Origin: Jaminaea rosea
Taxonomy: Eukaryota; Basidiomycota; Exobasidiomycetes; Microstromatales
Direction: 5' to 3'
Assembly: GCF_003144245.1 (NCBI RefSeq)
Contig: NW_020289975.1
Location: forward strand, 1,507,496 to 1,571,495
DNA length: 64,000 nt
The translations under genes and the position numbers were made by a program. A model generated the notes under the pieces. The model saw only the letters and a program-made list of their open reading frames with translations. It had not been told where the DNA came from and searched no databases. Positions within the stretch are counted from its first letter, which is position 1. The number at the start of each line of letters is the position of its first letter. Below, one piece after another: positions 43,401 through 53,575 of the stretch.

Positions 43401-43661
43401 ATGCTGCTTTGCGAGGTTGTTGAGGGCCTCCATTGAGTGAAAGACTGCGTTGGCGGCGGGAACTGCGTGGAGAGGCAATCCGGGTCCTGCTGCGCTGACT
43501 GGCGTGCAGAGGTGCGAGTTGGACGAGAGGATGGAGTCTGAGTATGAGGGCGAAGTCTGGATGCTGCTGCCGTCGCTGTTGGCGCTGCTGCTGCTGTGAC
43601 TGCTTTTACTGTCGGTGCGCTGCAAAGAGTCTGGTGAGAATGCGAGCGTCGTCGATGCCAT
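40491..43661 (-). CDS. TEA/ATTS-domain transcription factor (Tec1/AbaA family)
   Basis: A single exon of 1,056 residues. The TEA DNA-binding domain sits near residues 372-446. It opens with EVWPDDVEVAFWEALRLIPK, has the linker GRRKVLVNGKPCGRNELIADY, and ends with the third helix TRKQVSSHIQVLKNIKK. Family members bind CATTCY sites and control hyphal or conidial development (Tec1 in yeast, AbaA in Aspergillus). The N-terminal part has glutamine runs and Ser-rich tracts. After the TEA domain comes a folded beta-rich region (FSMWAHCSDSDDVHLYTTLE, RFPRMNEMFQRLPCQFLHVQ) of the YAP-binding-domain type found in TEAD proteins, then a disordered C-terminus. Confidence 0.92.
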   Translation of the reverse strand: MASTTLAFSPDSLQRTDSKSSHSSSSANSDGSSIQTSPSYSDSILSSNSHLCTPVSAAGPGLPLHAVPAANAVFHSMEALNNLAKQHQQQQQHQMTSQQQQQQQQQDPGSLASALDFMNQQKRSGHGRTDSTSSRRHSVQALMPTAGSSSRDLDLAFFSQAFLDSQSSGTNSATNSSILSTGTSSGNTATDDFDFMTSFTNQDPSEFLMSPPRLTVSMSGDGQSDQAAHAAAVTTAKRHRLAPTDGSDPSERLCKSVGHSPLIADTATLAFETPQRPVHQVQPFLGGHRLSNASTTMQTPSTGGSSSCASTLSLASERSRRSSMDIHAGSPGMNRLTANNMMRSLSHGDYPTPPKSASPTITGFAKSSPILNKNGEVWPDDVEVAFWEALRLIPKLGRRKVLVNGKPCGRNELIADYIERKTGKMRTRKQVSSHIQVLKNIKKDDPEFQHLIAEPVTEEDFYMPAGGMMYAQTLAGYGYGGLGGPNPLLTDSPQSGLLSPYSPYPQQQQLGPSPISTPLTAQFDRLNTTSTTPCPIVPATFSMWAHCSDSDDVHLYTTLEHGEMALPTVPLDIPRLGPYRFPRMNEMFQRLPCQFLHVQVPMSIPRQDVMLPKFDRFSTQLSLTSNTESQLTSVTTVYSHGKRVLSLVEPLDAPRRISPPGRNGSDQMPGSPMPGKHRFVHQAPFATDFWADFLSRNHPVHVYRGRNARQSFCKEPSERAALGMAVSGVTIIQELVDAGSAPQEDGARLLPEHAAARVSPGSTIGDVVLVIAWELECVEALGGKPGRPIVSLVSEPAQRIAPTPQQQFANYSMAAPPQHQQVQRQQQHQGFLQAPASAPLPTSALPSTSSHSGPTLLRKRGLSQTKPNLMLNIPPTTNPMRTISASPNAAVSPNAFAWGAMQRQAMHSPLTPAHALVGTPLAPPAPLSDDEARAQGERLSRAWANSAAQGLHEFASPMAPSFPSPLPADMMSTMSNFGLEQSGNGGTGGGLGGSLGLTFDPDNSVASGGLAPNAMANDSFGSSMSGGEDDAETKAFIDNLLQGIGATVPRDEAAAH
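43344..43370. repeat. Pure CTG/CAG trinucleotide repeat, nine units
   Basis: Nine perfect CTG units on the plus strand, read as CAG on the minus strand, encode nine glutamines near residue 100 of the TEA factor. A second, mixed glutamine tract lies about 20 bp away. Confidence 0.9.
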
Positions 43662-46600
43662 GCCAATTTCGATGGGTGAAGCTCAAGAGCTGCCACTGAT
43701 GGTGATAATGATGAAGTGCAGAGAGATCCCGGAGCGTGATGCGTTGCTGCGTCGTGGGAGGAGGAGCGTCGTTGCGTGAGCTGCTGAGCTGTTGGCGTTG
43801 GTTTATAATGAGCGTGGCCGAGACGAGAGCGAAAAGGGGCTCAGACAGAGAAGAGAGAGGGGAGAGGAGTCAGAGGGATAAGGAGGGACGAGGAGATGGT
43901 GATGATGGAAAGGAAAGGAGAAAGGAGGGTAATGAAGAGGAGACGAGGGAAGAGAGTTGGGCGGCGCAGGCTTGAGCGTCCTAGTGATGAACGAAAGCAA
44001 GCGCCTCCTCCTTCTCTCGGCGAGGTAGGCCTGATTTGCCTCTCGGCCTCGCCCCCTTTCGCTCGCCTCGACTGGGACGATCCGTCGGTCCGTGTGTTCG
44101 GGGTCGTGTCGTTGACGACAACAGCAACCTGTGGGCACACGACGACTGTGATGCTGCGTCGATTGATACCTGCCTAACTCAAATCAGACCTTGAGCGAGG
44201 CGTGCGAGGGGTGGGATGGGATGGGATGAAAGGAGCCTATTGAACCGCCGATTGCCGACTCCAACACCCTTTGGTCGACTGGACGCGGCGGGCGAGAGGT
44301 GCCATGATGAAGCTGTGATGCTGTGGTGCTGCAATGCTGCGCCTGTCTCTCTCCCCTTTGAAGACCCCTTGCTGCGATTGGCCGCAACTTCGCTCGCTCC
44401 ATCCCCTCGCTCGTCTGCCCTCGTCTCTCGTCATCGTCGTCACACACAAGGTTGACGCCGACGCCGACATCAACACCTCTCTTGACGAGGCGGGGTTGTG
44501 CGAGAGGAGGTAGCCCGCGAGGGAAAGGGGGCAAAAGGCGCGAGGCAAGGAGGTGTTGGGTTGGGCTAGGCTGCGAAAAAGGCCGACGGACGAGGGCGTC
44601 GCGTCGTCTCGTCTGATGCCTGCTGGGCAGCAAGTGGCTTCCGCCCGCCTCTCGACCAACGCCAACCCCTTGCCGCGCGCGCCCCCTCCCTTAATCTCGC
44701 CACCGATTGAGAGGCTGCCAATCCTGGCCCTTGCTCACTGATCCAAGGCCAGCAGCCATGGATGACACACAGGGACGAGGAGAGGAGCGATTGCGGCGGC
44801 GACAAAATGCAGCAGTGGCGGCGAACGACTATGACGACGACGCGACGACGCGACCATGCGACGATGCTCGCCCCCCTACTTGGAGCATCGAGAAGCGGAG
44901 CAATCCACGAGAGGAAGCAGCAAGAGGCGTAACGCACACCGCCGCTAAAGCCCCCCCTCGCAACCCTCAGCTGTACGCAACCCACTCTAGCGGCACAGAC
45001 AGGCTCGACGTTTGATTTCGCCTGCCACGGAGCTTGAGTTACGTACGCGCGTATCTGTACGTTCCGCCCTTGCCTCACTGTCAAAAGGGCCTTCCTGCCC
45101 ACCACAAAGGCCGCGGATCGTTACTACGACGTCGTGGCAGCAAGGGGACGTAGGACGAGCCAGAGAGCAATAGTCGCAGCCAGCCAGCGTGATCACAAGG
45201 GGGGACTGTTGCAGCGAGATGGTGTCGATCTCATCGATCACCGCACCCCTGTTCAGACCCACGATTGCGCTGCGGGCTGCTGCGCTACTGACCTCGGCGT
45301 GCCCCGATAAAGGAGGGAGGTGTGGGAGGAGCAGATGCAATGCTCCGACCGCCTCGTCGAATGGCCGAGGCCGAAGAAAGCGACGAAGTGCAAGCGGGAG
45401 CGCGGGTGCCGGCACTAGCTTCATAAACTCACCTCGCGAGAGGCGCTTGTGTGAGAAAGAGGATCAGGAGATGGGGAAGGTGTTTGAGTAGCGACAGGGC
45501 GGAGATGGTAAGGATGATGAAGAAAGTTGAGGTTCAGATGACGAGGAGGGGCAAAGGCACATAGGCTAAACCATGATGGGAGAGGCACAACAACACGCAC
45601 ACAAATGCCGGCTCAGTCTCTCCACGCGTGAATGAACCTTGAGACACAAGGTTGCGGTCAATGGGTCTAGCAAGGCCTCTGATGAACGCCGGGTTCTTTT
45701 TCCCATCGCCGCTGTCCCCGTCTTCTCTTCAGTCATGACCACACAACGACCCTGTGCACTGAGCTCTGAGAGCGGGGAAAGTGTGGCCTGGGTATCTGAG
45801 CTGTATCTCACGACACGACCGAACGTCGCCTGTTTCCCACCATCGGGGTCAAGATTTAGCATACGCTTCGACTCTAGTCGTCCATCCAGGCGTCCAGGCG
45901 AAGGGGCTTCTTTCTCCTCACACCGGGCGGTCTAGAAGCCCCCTACACTTTGCTAATGATGTCGTCTATCGGCCAGCCCGCATGATCAGCCTGGGATGAA
46001 CACATCGGCTTGCTCATTCTCGTTCTTGTCATCGTGACCGTCCCGTTGATTAATCGCAACTGTCGGGACCTTCCTGTAGCGAGCAGAACCCTCGTCCATC
46101 CCCTTGCGCTGGGCCCCGACATGGCATACAGTCAGTGATTAACTCCCTCGACCAATCTCAGGGAAGCGATGACAGCTTTCGTTGGTGCGTCGGGCGGCCG
46201 AAGCGGTGAGGTGAGGTCGAGGCTGGAGGCGATCTCACGCTACTCGAAGCGAGGCACGTACTGTACCCTCGGACGGCCTTGAAACGATCTTGACCAGGTC
46301 TTGTCGTGGACCGCGGAATAGACCTGGAGTGACGAGTTGCGATGGCGATCCTGCCGGCAATCGGCCGTGAGCAAGTCTCGTGGTAATCACATGAACAGGC
46401 TTCGCACTGGCCATCGAAGGTGCAGATGTGGGCAAGCATATGTGCGAGCGCTGAGAAAAGCTGGGTCACGCACTGAAGGAGGGGTCATTCAGCGGCCTCG
46501 AAGCCCCCGATATCGCAAGCTCACGCGGCGTCGGGGTCTGCTCATAGCCTTATCTCTCAACGACAGAGCTGCTCATCCTCGATTCCTGACCTTGCTTGAT

Positions 46601-46859
46601 GCTCTTGACTTGACTGAGCGGCCGTCACGGTGTGAGATGCAGACTCAATCCACGTGGCGCGACGAACGGAAGCAGCTTGCTCCTCCCGCGTGGCTTGGCC
46701 AGGTGCTTTGCCTCGCCGCCGCCGCCGCCGCTTTCGCGACGTCAGAACGACGACCCGTCGAGAAGGTCACGGCCAACATCACAGTAGCATCGACGTGACC
46801 ACTCGCTGCATCGAAGTCGACATTGGTGCGAGCACGAATCGCCGTCGCAGCATCAGCAC
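43662..46859. promoter_or_regulatory. 3.2-kb gene-free upstream region of the TEA factor
   Basis: The longest gene-free stretch of the window, between the TEA factor (minus) and the basic coiled-coil gene (plus). Short frames on both strands look like chance: Arg- and Ser-rich translations, no motifs, no splice-supported extension. It contains a long purine-rich block at about 43840-43975, a triple GGGAT run near 44213, GAC/GCG-rich runs near 44835-44870, and more mixed sequence from 45500 on. I read it as a large control region plus 5' leader, possibly with an untranslated transcript. I found no tRNA. Confidence 0.45.
43802..43807 (-). promoter_or_regulatory. TATAAA box candidate for the TEA factor
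   Basis: A perfect TATAAA on the minus strand, about 141-146 bp upstream of the ATG at 43661. It sits just below the purine-rich block. The distance suits a fungal TATA box with a leader of around 100 nt. Confidence 0.4.
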
Positions 46860-49698
46860 ATGGATCTTGATCAGGAGCAGTCAAGTGGTGCTGCTCCAGC
46901 CGCCACGGCCGCCATCGATCATTCGGACTCGGCGGACTTGGCCGCGGTGATGCCATGGTCCAGTCCAGCGCCATCCGCATCAGCCAATGTCGGACAGGGA
47001 TCATCTGGCGAGATACCAGCCGATCGCATGTATGGCAAGCCATCGATGACTCGCACATCACCGCCAGTGGTCGAATCAGTGCAGCCTCCGCCATCCGCAC
47101 CAGCGCAGCCCATCGATGCTCCAATCGCCTCTTCATCATCCTCACCTCTCGCCCTAAACAGCAGTATCAGCGCGGCGGGAGACAGTAGGAAGGAGGCACG
47201 AGGAAAAAGAGTGCTGCCCGCTCGATTGAGAAGGGTATCGGCGCTACTGGGAGGTGACGGACTGGACGAGGTCAATGGCACCAGCGGGCGTGAAAGCACT
47301 CGTGAGTACGACGTCTACTTTTGTTCACCAAGACGGCGCAGCGCTGACTGTCCTCCCCCCTCGCAGCCCTTCATCGCAGCCTGCCAGACTCGACAATCAT
47401 CGTCATTTCGTCGAGGAATCAAGATGCAGTCCAAGCCTTCGACGCTCCGCTGGACGAGGAAGGACTGGACAGCCTCAGCTTCTTCCAGGACCCCAAGATG
47501 GTCATGGCGTGCCGTGAAAAGGCTCTCATCGAGACGCCCGACTTCAAGCTAAGGGATGATGCTAGTCAGATGGGAAAGACGAGGGGTGGAGCATTGCGTT
47601 CAGAGGTGAGTGTGAGCGTGAAAGTACGATACAGTCAGGTCAAGGCGATTTGCTGATCTCTGCACCATTGCCTGTTCGCAGGAGGACACATCGGATGCAG
47701 CATACGAACGTCGGCATCGTCGACCAGACAACCTCGAGAAGAAGCAACGTAGGATGGAGAAAGAGCGCTTGATCAAGGACAGGCAACGTCTGCGAGACCG
47801 TATCGAACAGCTCAAGACGTGAGTCATGCCTCCCATACCGTCGATACCAGCGTATATGCCGCTAATTTACGCCCCTGTCCTCGCGCAGCGCCGACCCACG
47901 AATGCTCATGCCCATCATCGCAGCTAGAGAGAGTCAATTGCCAGCGTCTAGTACAGCCGGCAATTCATTCCGAGGAGCTGAGGCTGCCATAGGGCTAGGC
48001 AAGCAGAACATGAGCGTTGAAGCAGCGAACAACCTCAACAAGATCGAGCAGCTCCGCAAGGAGCTCATCGCCGAGACAAAGGAGACATTGGCCCGCTACG
48101 ACGCTGTGCTCAGCCTCGCTGTACCTGTGGCCGAAAGTCCCGCTCCAGGGTCAAGCAGCGGCACAGCCTCGTCGGGCTCTACCGCCCGCAACAAGGCAAA
48201 CAAAGCTGGCTCCCCCTCTGTTTCCCACAAGACGCGGCTGTCCTCCAGCGGTACCGCCGCTACACCCCCACCACGCAAGCCTCGCGCCGTCTCCAACGCT
48301 GCCTCGCCCGATTCTTCCGAGTCTGAGGTCATCATCCGAGCAGAAAAGGAGCACCGCAACATCCACGCCCGCACCTCGGGAGGTCGTTTTGCACCTCGCA
48401 GCGCCGTCATCGATCCCAACGACCCGGAAGGTGGCTACAAGCCAGCACGTAAACCTCGCCCGTCCGAGTTGGTCAAGAAGGCGCAAAAGGAGGCCGAGCG
48501 ACAGGCCAGGGCCGCTGGGCTTTTGCCTCCCAAAAAGAGGAATTCGAGTAAGGGCAAGGCGAAAGCGAAGATCAAGTCTGCTGCTAGCCCTGAGACGGAA
48601 GGTGATGAAGAGTCAGAGGAGGCGCAGGAAACAGACCCAGAGGTCCTCGAAGCTCGAGCCATGAATCGCACAGGACCAAGCCTCGCCGAGCTAGAAGCGG
48701 CGGAGCGCCGTCCTAAGCGTGTGAGGCTCTTGATTGGGCAGCGAAACAAGGGAGAGGGGAGCAGTGGCAGTAGCAGTGGGGCCGAAGGCGATGAAGACGC
48801 TCAAGCAACGGCCGCAGCAGCAAACGAGCCGATCGCGCCACGCTTCACGGCCCCAGGCGCACTCTCGCTCGAGCAGGCTCAAAAGATGATGGCTGCGGCT
48901 ATGGCTGCTGCGCGAGGTGGGCCGAGCTCGAGTCCCGCCGCCGCTGCTCCGGGTGGGGACGAAGGTGCGGCAGGTGGTAGCAGCAACGGCACTGGCGCGC
49001 CGGCGGGGTTTGGCCAGCCCTCGTCGGGCGAAAGTTCGACGGGGGCGACCGTAGCAGCGACGCCCGATGAGAGCGGTGGGAGTGGTAGCCATGAGGCAGT
49101 AGGACAGCCAACGATTGCGGCATCAGCGGCTACAGCGGCATCTGAAAGCAAGTCTGCTCGGGAGCCGGATGTAGGCGGAACGGCTGGTCCAGCTAATGGA
49201 TCACCGGGCTCAGCCGAGCAAAGCAAGCCAAGCACCACATCGGCATCCACCTTGCCCGTCGATCCCCCCGGATCATCATCAACACCCACCTCCACCTCCT
49301 CCTCACCAATCAAAACGCCCCTTGCGCCACGACGCACTTCGAATCGAGTACGCGGAGCCTTCGGCGAGAAGTTGTCGCAGCGCGCATTTCAGCAGGAAGA
49401 CTTTGAGTTTGTGCTTGTAAGAGAGGGTGTGGTGAGCAATGATGCAGATGAGGCCGTCGCGAAGACAGAGGCGACGACGAGCGGAGATCAGGAAGCAAAA
49501 GTCGGAGCGGCTCGAGAAGAGGTGACAGGGAGCAAGATGGAGCTCGACGTTCGCCAGGTTCCTGCGCACCAGCAGCAGCCTACCCGTGAGCGAGAAGTGC
49601 AAGACGCGATGGACCTGGACGACTTTCTCGTCAGCGAAGGCGTGAAGCCTGGCGCGGCAAATATGGAGACAGGAGCGTCGAGCTTGCCCGGCCAGTAG
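46860..49698 (+). CDS. Basic coiled-coil nuclear-type protein, unrecognised family
   Basis: Four exons, 46860-47301, 47367-47605, 47682-47818 and 47889-49698, give 875 residues. The first 147 residues are disordered. Exon 2 encodes a folded-looking stretch (STIIVISSRNQDAVQAFDAP). Exon 3 encodes a highly basic coiled coil (RRHRRPDNLEKKQRRMEKER) that continues as DRQRLRDRIEQLKTADPRM. Exon 4 adds another helix (NLNKIEQLRKELIAETKETL) and a long Ser/Ala/Glu-rich tail with nuclear-signal-like KKRNSSKGKAKAK. The RRHR..E..QRR.EKER pattern recalls SAS4- and PEHE-type scaffold regions of histone acetyltransferase complexes. I note that only as a resemblance. Confidence 0.68.
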
Positions 49699-49827
49699 GC
49701 CAGCTGCGTGATCATCTCTGGCCGTTCAGCGCACTCGCCCTCTAATCTATATGTATCACAGCCGCTCCCCTCGTTTCCATCCAATACACGCATGACCAAG
49801 CCTGCCCCACGACCTGCTCTGTCGCCC

Positions 49828-50791
49828 TCATTGCCTCACGCCAGGCCCCCTAGGCTTCAACTCCTCACCAACTTTGTTCTCATCGGCACTCAACTCCTTC
49901 CAATCCTTGAACACCATAGGCATCTCCTCCGGCTTGAGACCCGGCTGGTTCTTGAATCGCTCAATGATAGCCTGGAAGAGAACCTCATACCCGTCCGGCT
50001 TGATGTGCAGCCCATCCTCGTCCAATAATGCCTCCATGCCGCCCTGATGCTGCTTAGCCGCGCTATGGAAGAGAGCATAGGTGTCCAGGAAGTCTACGCG
50101 AGGTACAGCCTTGCCTCCTTCGGCGGGTGAGGCATCGGTGTGCTCGTTGGCCTGCTCGACTACCTGTTGTGCTAGATCGGTGTACAGGAGCTTGCGATCG
50201 TTCTTGTGCGCTGCGCCGGGCAGTTCAATTACGGGTGTGGGGCCGAGGACGATGATGAAGGGGGGTTGATAGGGCGAAGAGGCTTGAATCGTCTTGATGA
50301 TTTGGATGAGGTTGAGAGAGTAGTCCTTCTCCGAGACCTAGAGGGGGCGAGCCAGTGGTCAGGTCCGATGAAGGCGAAGGGGGGAGGGGGGGATAGGACA
50401 GGGGCAAGGAGGAGTCGACTCACATACTGCTTCTCTCCTGGATTGATCGAGTCGTTACAGCCTAGCCAAACGGTCGCGGCGAGGATTGGCTGGCCTACTC
50501 CTGCTGTGGGGGAGAAGACGTACTTGAGGAGGTGGACGGCTGGCGGCGCAGTGAGAAGATCCGTGAGCTCATTGTGAATGTTCCATGGCATCGGCGACGG
50601 CGAGGTAAACAAGACTCACCATCTCTGGTCGTGTAGCCGCTGAACCCCCTGTTGACAACATCCGCCCTCCGCTGATACGCATTGGCCAGCTGCCCTACGA
50701 AGCCCTGCTTCGAGTAGGCATACTGCGTCTGGCTATCACCGAAGCAGACGATGGATGGGTAAGGGTTGGGAGGGGCGTTGGCGAGGGACAT
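49828..50791 (-). CDS. IAH1: GDSL/SGNH esterase, Iah1-like
   Basis: Three exons on the minus strand, 50791-50620, 50539-50424 and 50337-49828, give 265 residues. The SGNH blocks are complete after splicing. FGDSQT carries the nucleophile Ser20. The oxyanion Gly lies in NRGFSGY. GCND gives Asn86. DGLHI near the C-terminus supplies Asp204 and His207. This matches the isoamyl-acetate-hydrolysing esterase family (yeast Iah1), which cleaves short acetate esters in the cytosol. There is no signal peptide. The gene follows the sphingoid kinase on the same strand, separated by 478 bp, so no shared promoter is implied. Confidence 0.9.
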
Positions 50792-51269
50792 ACTTCGTAG
50801 AGGTAGCTGAGTGCGGAGGTCGTGGTGATCTTAGGAAGGAGGGCCAGAGGCGAAGCGGGGGAGAAGAGGCAACGTCGGGAAGAAAGGAGCAAAAGCTGTC
50901 CACTTCTCGAGCGGAGCGAGTTGACGTGACATGAATGTGAGCCGGCGGTCTGTGGAGGCGACGGCCGAGAGAAAGGCGGGGGCCCGTGCAGGCGGTGAGT
51001 GAAACCCAGATTTGGCCTACGAATAGAGACAGGACACTGTGTAAACTGACTCGATCGATCAATGATAGGGACGAAGAGTAGAATGATACAGATTAACAGA
51101 AAACAGCGAAGCAGTAGACGTGCGCCCAATAGGCAAACATGGGTATGAGTAGAATCGACACGAAGGCCGTCGTCAAGGCTGGGTGGTTGTGGAAGACGGG
51201 CAGCTGCGTTTGAGCCAGCTTGGCCTTGCTCTCTTCTTCACCCCTTCCTCGACCTCCGTGCCACCACAG
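50792..51269. other. IAH1 upstream region and 3' flank of the sphingoid kinase
   Basis: 478 bp without a gene. It is AT-rich near 51060-51110 and CT/GA-rich closer to IAH1. Confidence 0.35.
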
Positions 51270-53235
51270 TCATTGAGTCGGGGCCGCCGGCTGCGGCACC
51301 TCCCTCACATTGAAGCGCCCAAAGAGACTCAATGTCCTTGCCTGCAGTCCTGCCACCTCAACTTGGAAGGGAGCATAGGGTCGATGCTCCCCGTCGATGC
51401 TCACTAGTCCGCCCTTCTTCAGTCTTGCGTCTCCCTGCGCCAGTCTGGGGGTGACACGGTACGCCTCAACCTTCAAGTACAGCACGGCCCTGTCGTACAC
51501 GACAGAGCCAGTCTCAGCACCATTGATAGCTCGAAGCTTGCCAGCTCTCCCCCCTTCGTGAAGTTGCAGTGCGATGTCGACGGTCCCATCCCCAGGGAGA
51601 GCATAGGGAAATTGCATGAGGTCGCGCGCTACAAAGGGAATTTTGCCTGCGTATAGCGTGGAGATGCTGTGTGGGAGGCGACACCAGCTGCCTGATGGAG
51701 GATCCTGTGACGGTGGCTGCGTCGGGGAGAGGATAGTGTGCGGCCATGATGGATCGACGCCGCTGAGTAGTGGGGGCGATGACTGCGCTTCGCCCACGTA
51801 TAAGGCTTCGGTGACAGCACCGTGTCGCAGCGTGCTGGCTGAAACCTCTCCGTTCTCGTGAGTTCCGCTGCCATCTTCATCCTCCCACTGTCCCGTCTCA
51901 TTGAAAGTCTTCACCTTCTCCCGCATCACCTTTTTGTTCTTCGTTCCTCTCTCTCCCAGCTTGACATCGATATCGACTGGGCACTCCGTATTTGAGATGA
52001 CGCCCGATAGGTAACCCAAAACGAATCGCGTGTCGCCGAGAGCGCGCAGATGCTCGGTGCCCAAGTCGACGTCTGCCATGAGGCCAATGCCCTGGCTGAG
52101 GAAGGAGTAGTATTGGTCGTAGGGCAGCTCCGGTGCGCCAGAGAGAGCAACGGGGTCATCTTGACTGCTTGATGGTGCTGCTACTGCTTCTGCCGTGCCA
52201 CCACCATACCTCGACGACCTCGCCCTCGCCTTGCCCTTCGGTTGCGTGACGGTGCAGATGTCAAGCGGCATCGGCTGACCCTTGATGGCGTTAAGTGATG
52301 CCAATGCAAGGTTAAAACCCTGCTCCGGACCGAGGAGATTGACGCAGAGCCCATTGCCTGACCCGGCAGGGATGGGCACCATGGGAAGCTTGAGCGCCTT
52401 GGCTGCGTCAGGTCGCTGAGCGAAGCCGTTTAGGATCTCGTGTGCCAATCCATCACCCGATACGAGCAGAATAGCATCATAGTCCTCAATCTTGAGCTCC
52501 TTTGCGATCTGCAAGCCGTGCTGCACCCTCTCCGTAACCTGGACATCGAGCTTGCACCCGGCAGCCTCGAGTATCGGGCGCACCCTCTGCTGGAACAGCT
52601 GGCGAGCCTTGCCCGGTCCGCCGACGGGATTGACCAGCACCTTGAGACGGCGATAGGGCTTGAGTCCGCAGTACGCCTTCGCCAGAAGCTCGGCTACCCA
52701 GTCTCGTGCCTTCTCCCCTGAGGCGACCCTGGCCTCGATCTTGAGGAGACGCAACTTCTGACACGCGCCTTCAAGATGGGCAAGCAGACGTTCTGAGCGC
52801 TCTTTGGCTGACAGAGAAGAGCGATCGGCGACTTTGGGCAGAGTGTGCTCGGTATCGACTACTGCGCTTGCTCGTGACTTGACCTTTGCGAAGGGGAAAA
52901 GGGGCGAAGCTTGTTGCGAGGGAGGGGCGAGTAGACGAACGTACAGAGAACCGCCGTCGGAGTCTTCTACGAAGCTGCAGTCGAGGATAAGGTCGAGTGG
53001 GATGCATGTGAAGGCTTTTGATGGGTCTGCGAGTGCGAAAACGGGTGTTCAGCCACGTTCAGCCTTGCTCAGACTTGATATTCTGGAGAGAGTGCTCACC
53101 TCGTGTATCCTTGCTGTCGGTGACATTGGATCGAGTGAGCCAGAAGAGGGTACCGTCGAAGCTGAGCGCTGCGCTCTTTGCTCCTTCTAGCGACACAGAT
53201 ATGGTATGCGGTGCTGACTGGGTATCGTTAGTCAT
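51270..53235 (-). CDS. Sphingoid long-chain base kinase
   Basis: Two exons on the minus strand, 53235-53100 and 53026-51270, give 630 residues. The enzyme phosphorylates dihydrosphingosine and phytosphingosine (yeast Lcb4/Lcb5). The catalytic DAGK-type domain starts at KVLVNPVGGPGKARQLF. It has the nucleotide loop LLVSGDGLAHEILNGF near residue 232 and the PAGSGNGL block near 270. The usual C-terminal half follows (SQGIGLMADVDLGTEHLR, ending with VEVAGLQARTLSLFG). The N-terminal 180 residues form the PH-like leading region of the family. The kinase frame starts at no ATG of its own exon, and splicing to the short first exon supplies the natural start. Confidence 0.9.
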
Positions 53236-53575
53236 TGCGTTGGTGATGAGGACAGACGAGAGAGGCAACAGATTCAGGCGAGACGGACCCAAAGTCGACG
53301 GGGGCCTCTCCTCTCTCCACTCGCCCGACACGTCCAGTTCCGCCTCGGGCGACGATTGAAGGTGGCTTGAGCTCAGACGGAAAGCGAATCAAGGCCCGTT
53401 TCCGTCTCGTCCTGCTCAGCCTTCCTCACCAGACGACCACCACTCAACTCAAGATCAGCAAAGAAAGTCAAGAGGACCATCGACCCTCTCAGGGAGGACG
53501 TTCGGGCGAACAAGCGAGCTCACGGCGCTGTCGACATAGTCTGCCCCTGCTTGCAGGCCCTCAATCCACGACGAC
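53236..53575. promoter_or_regulatory. Divergent promoter, sphingoid kinase / HUS1
   Basis: 340 bp between divergent ATGs. No gene seen. Confidence 0.35.

Noticed and set aside
44707-45015. Possible small gene in the TEA-factor upstream region
   Set aside because: Charged, repetitive translation with no conserved-looking segment and no splice-supported continuation.
45189-45491. 100-codon plus-strand frame with several cysteines
   Set aside because: No recognisable fold, no intron signals, and composition like surrounding non-coding sequence.
46015-46020. CATTCT, a possible TEA-factor binding site suggesting autoregulation
   Set aside because: A single six-base match in 3.2 kb is expected by chance.
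387-53235. A sphingolipid functional cluster linking the RTA1-like exporter and the sphingoid kinase
   Set aside because: The genes are 50 kb apart among unrelated genes; no linkage is supported.
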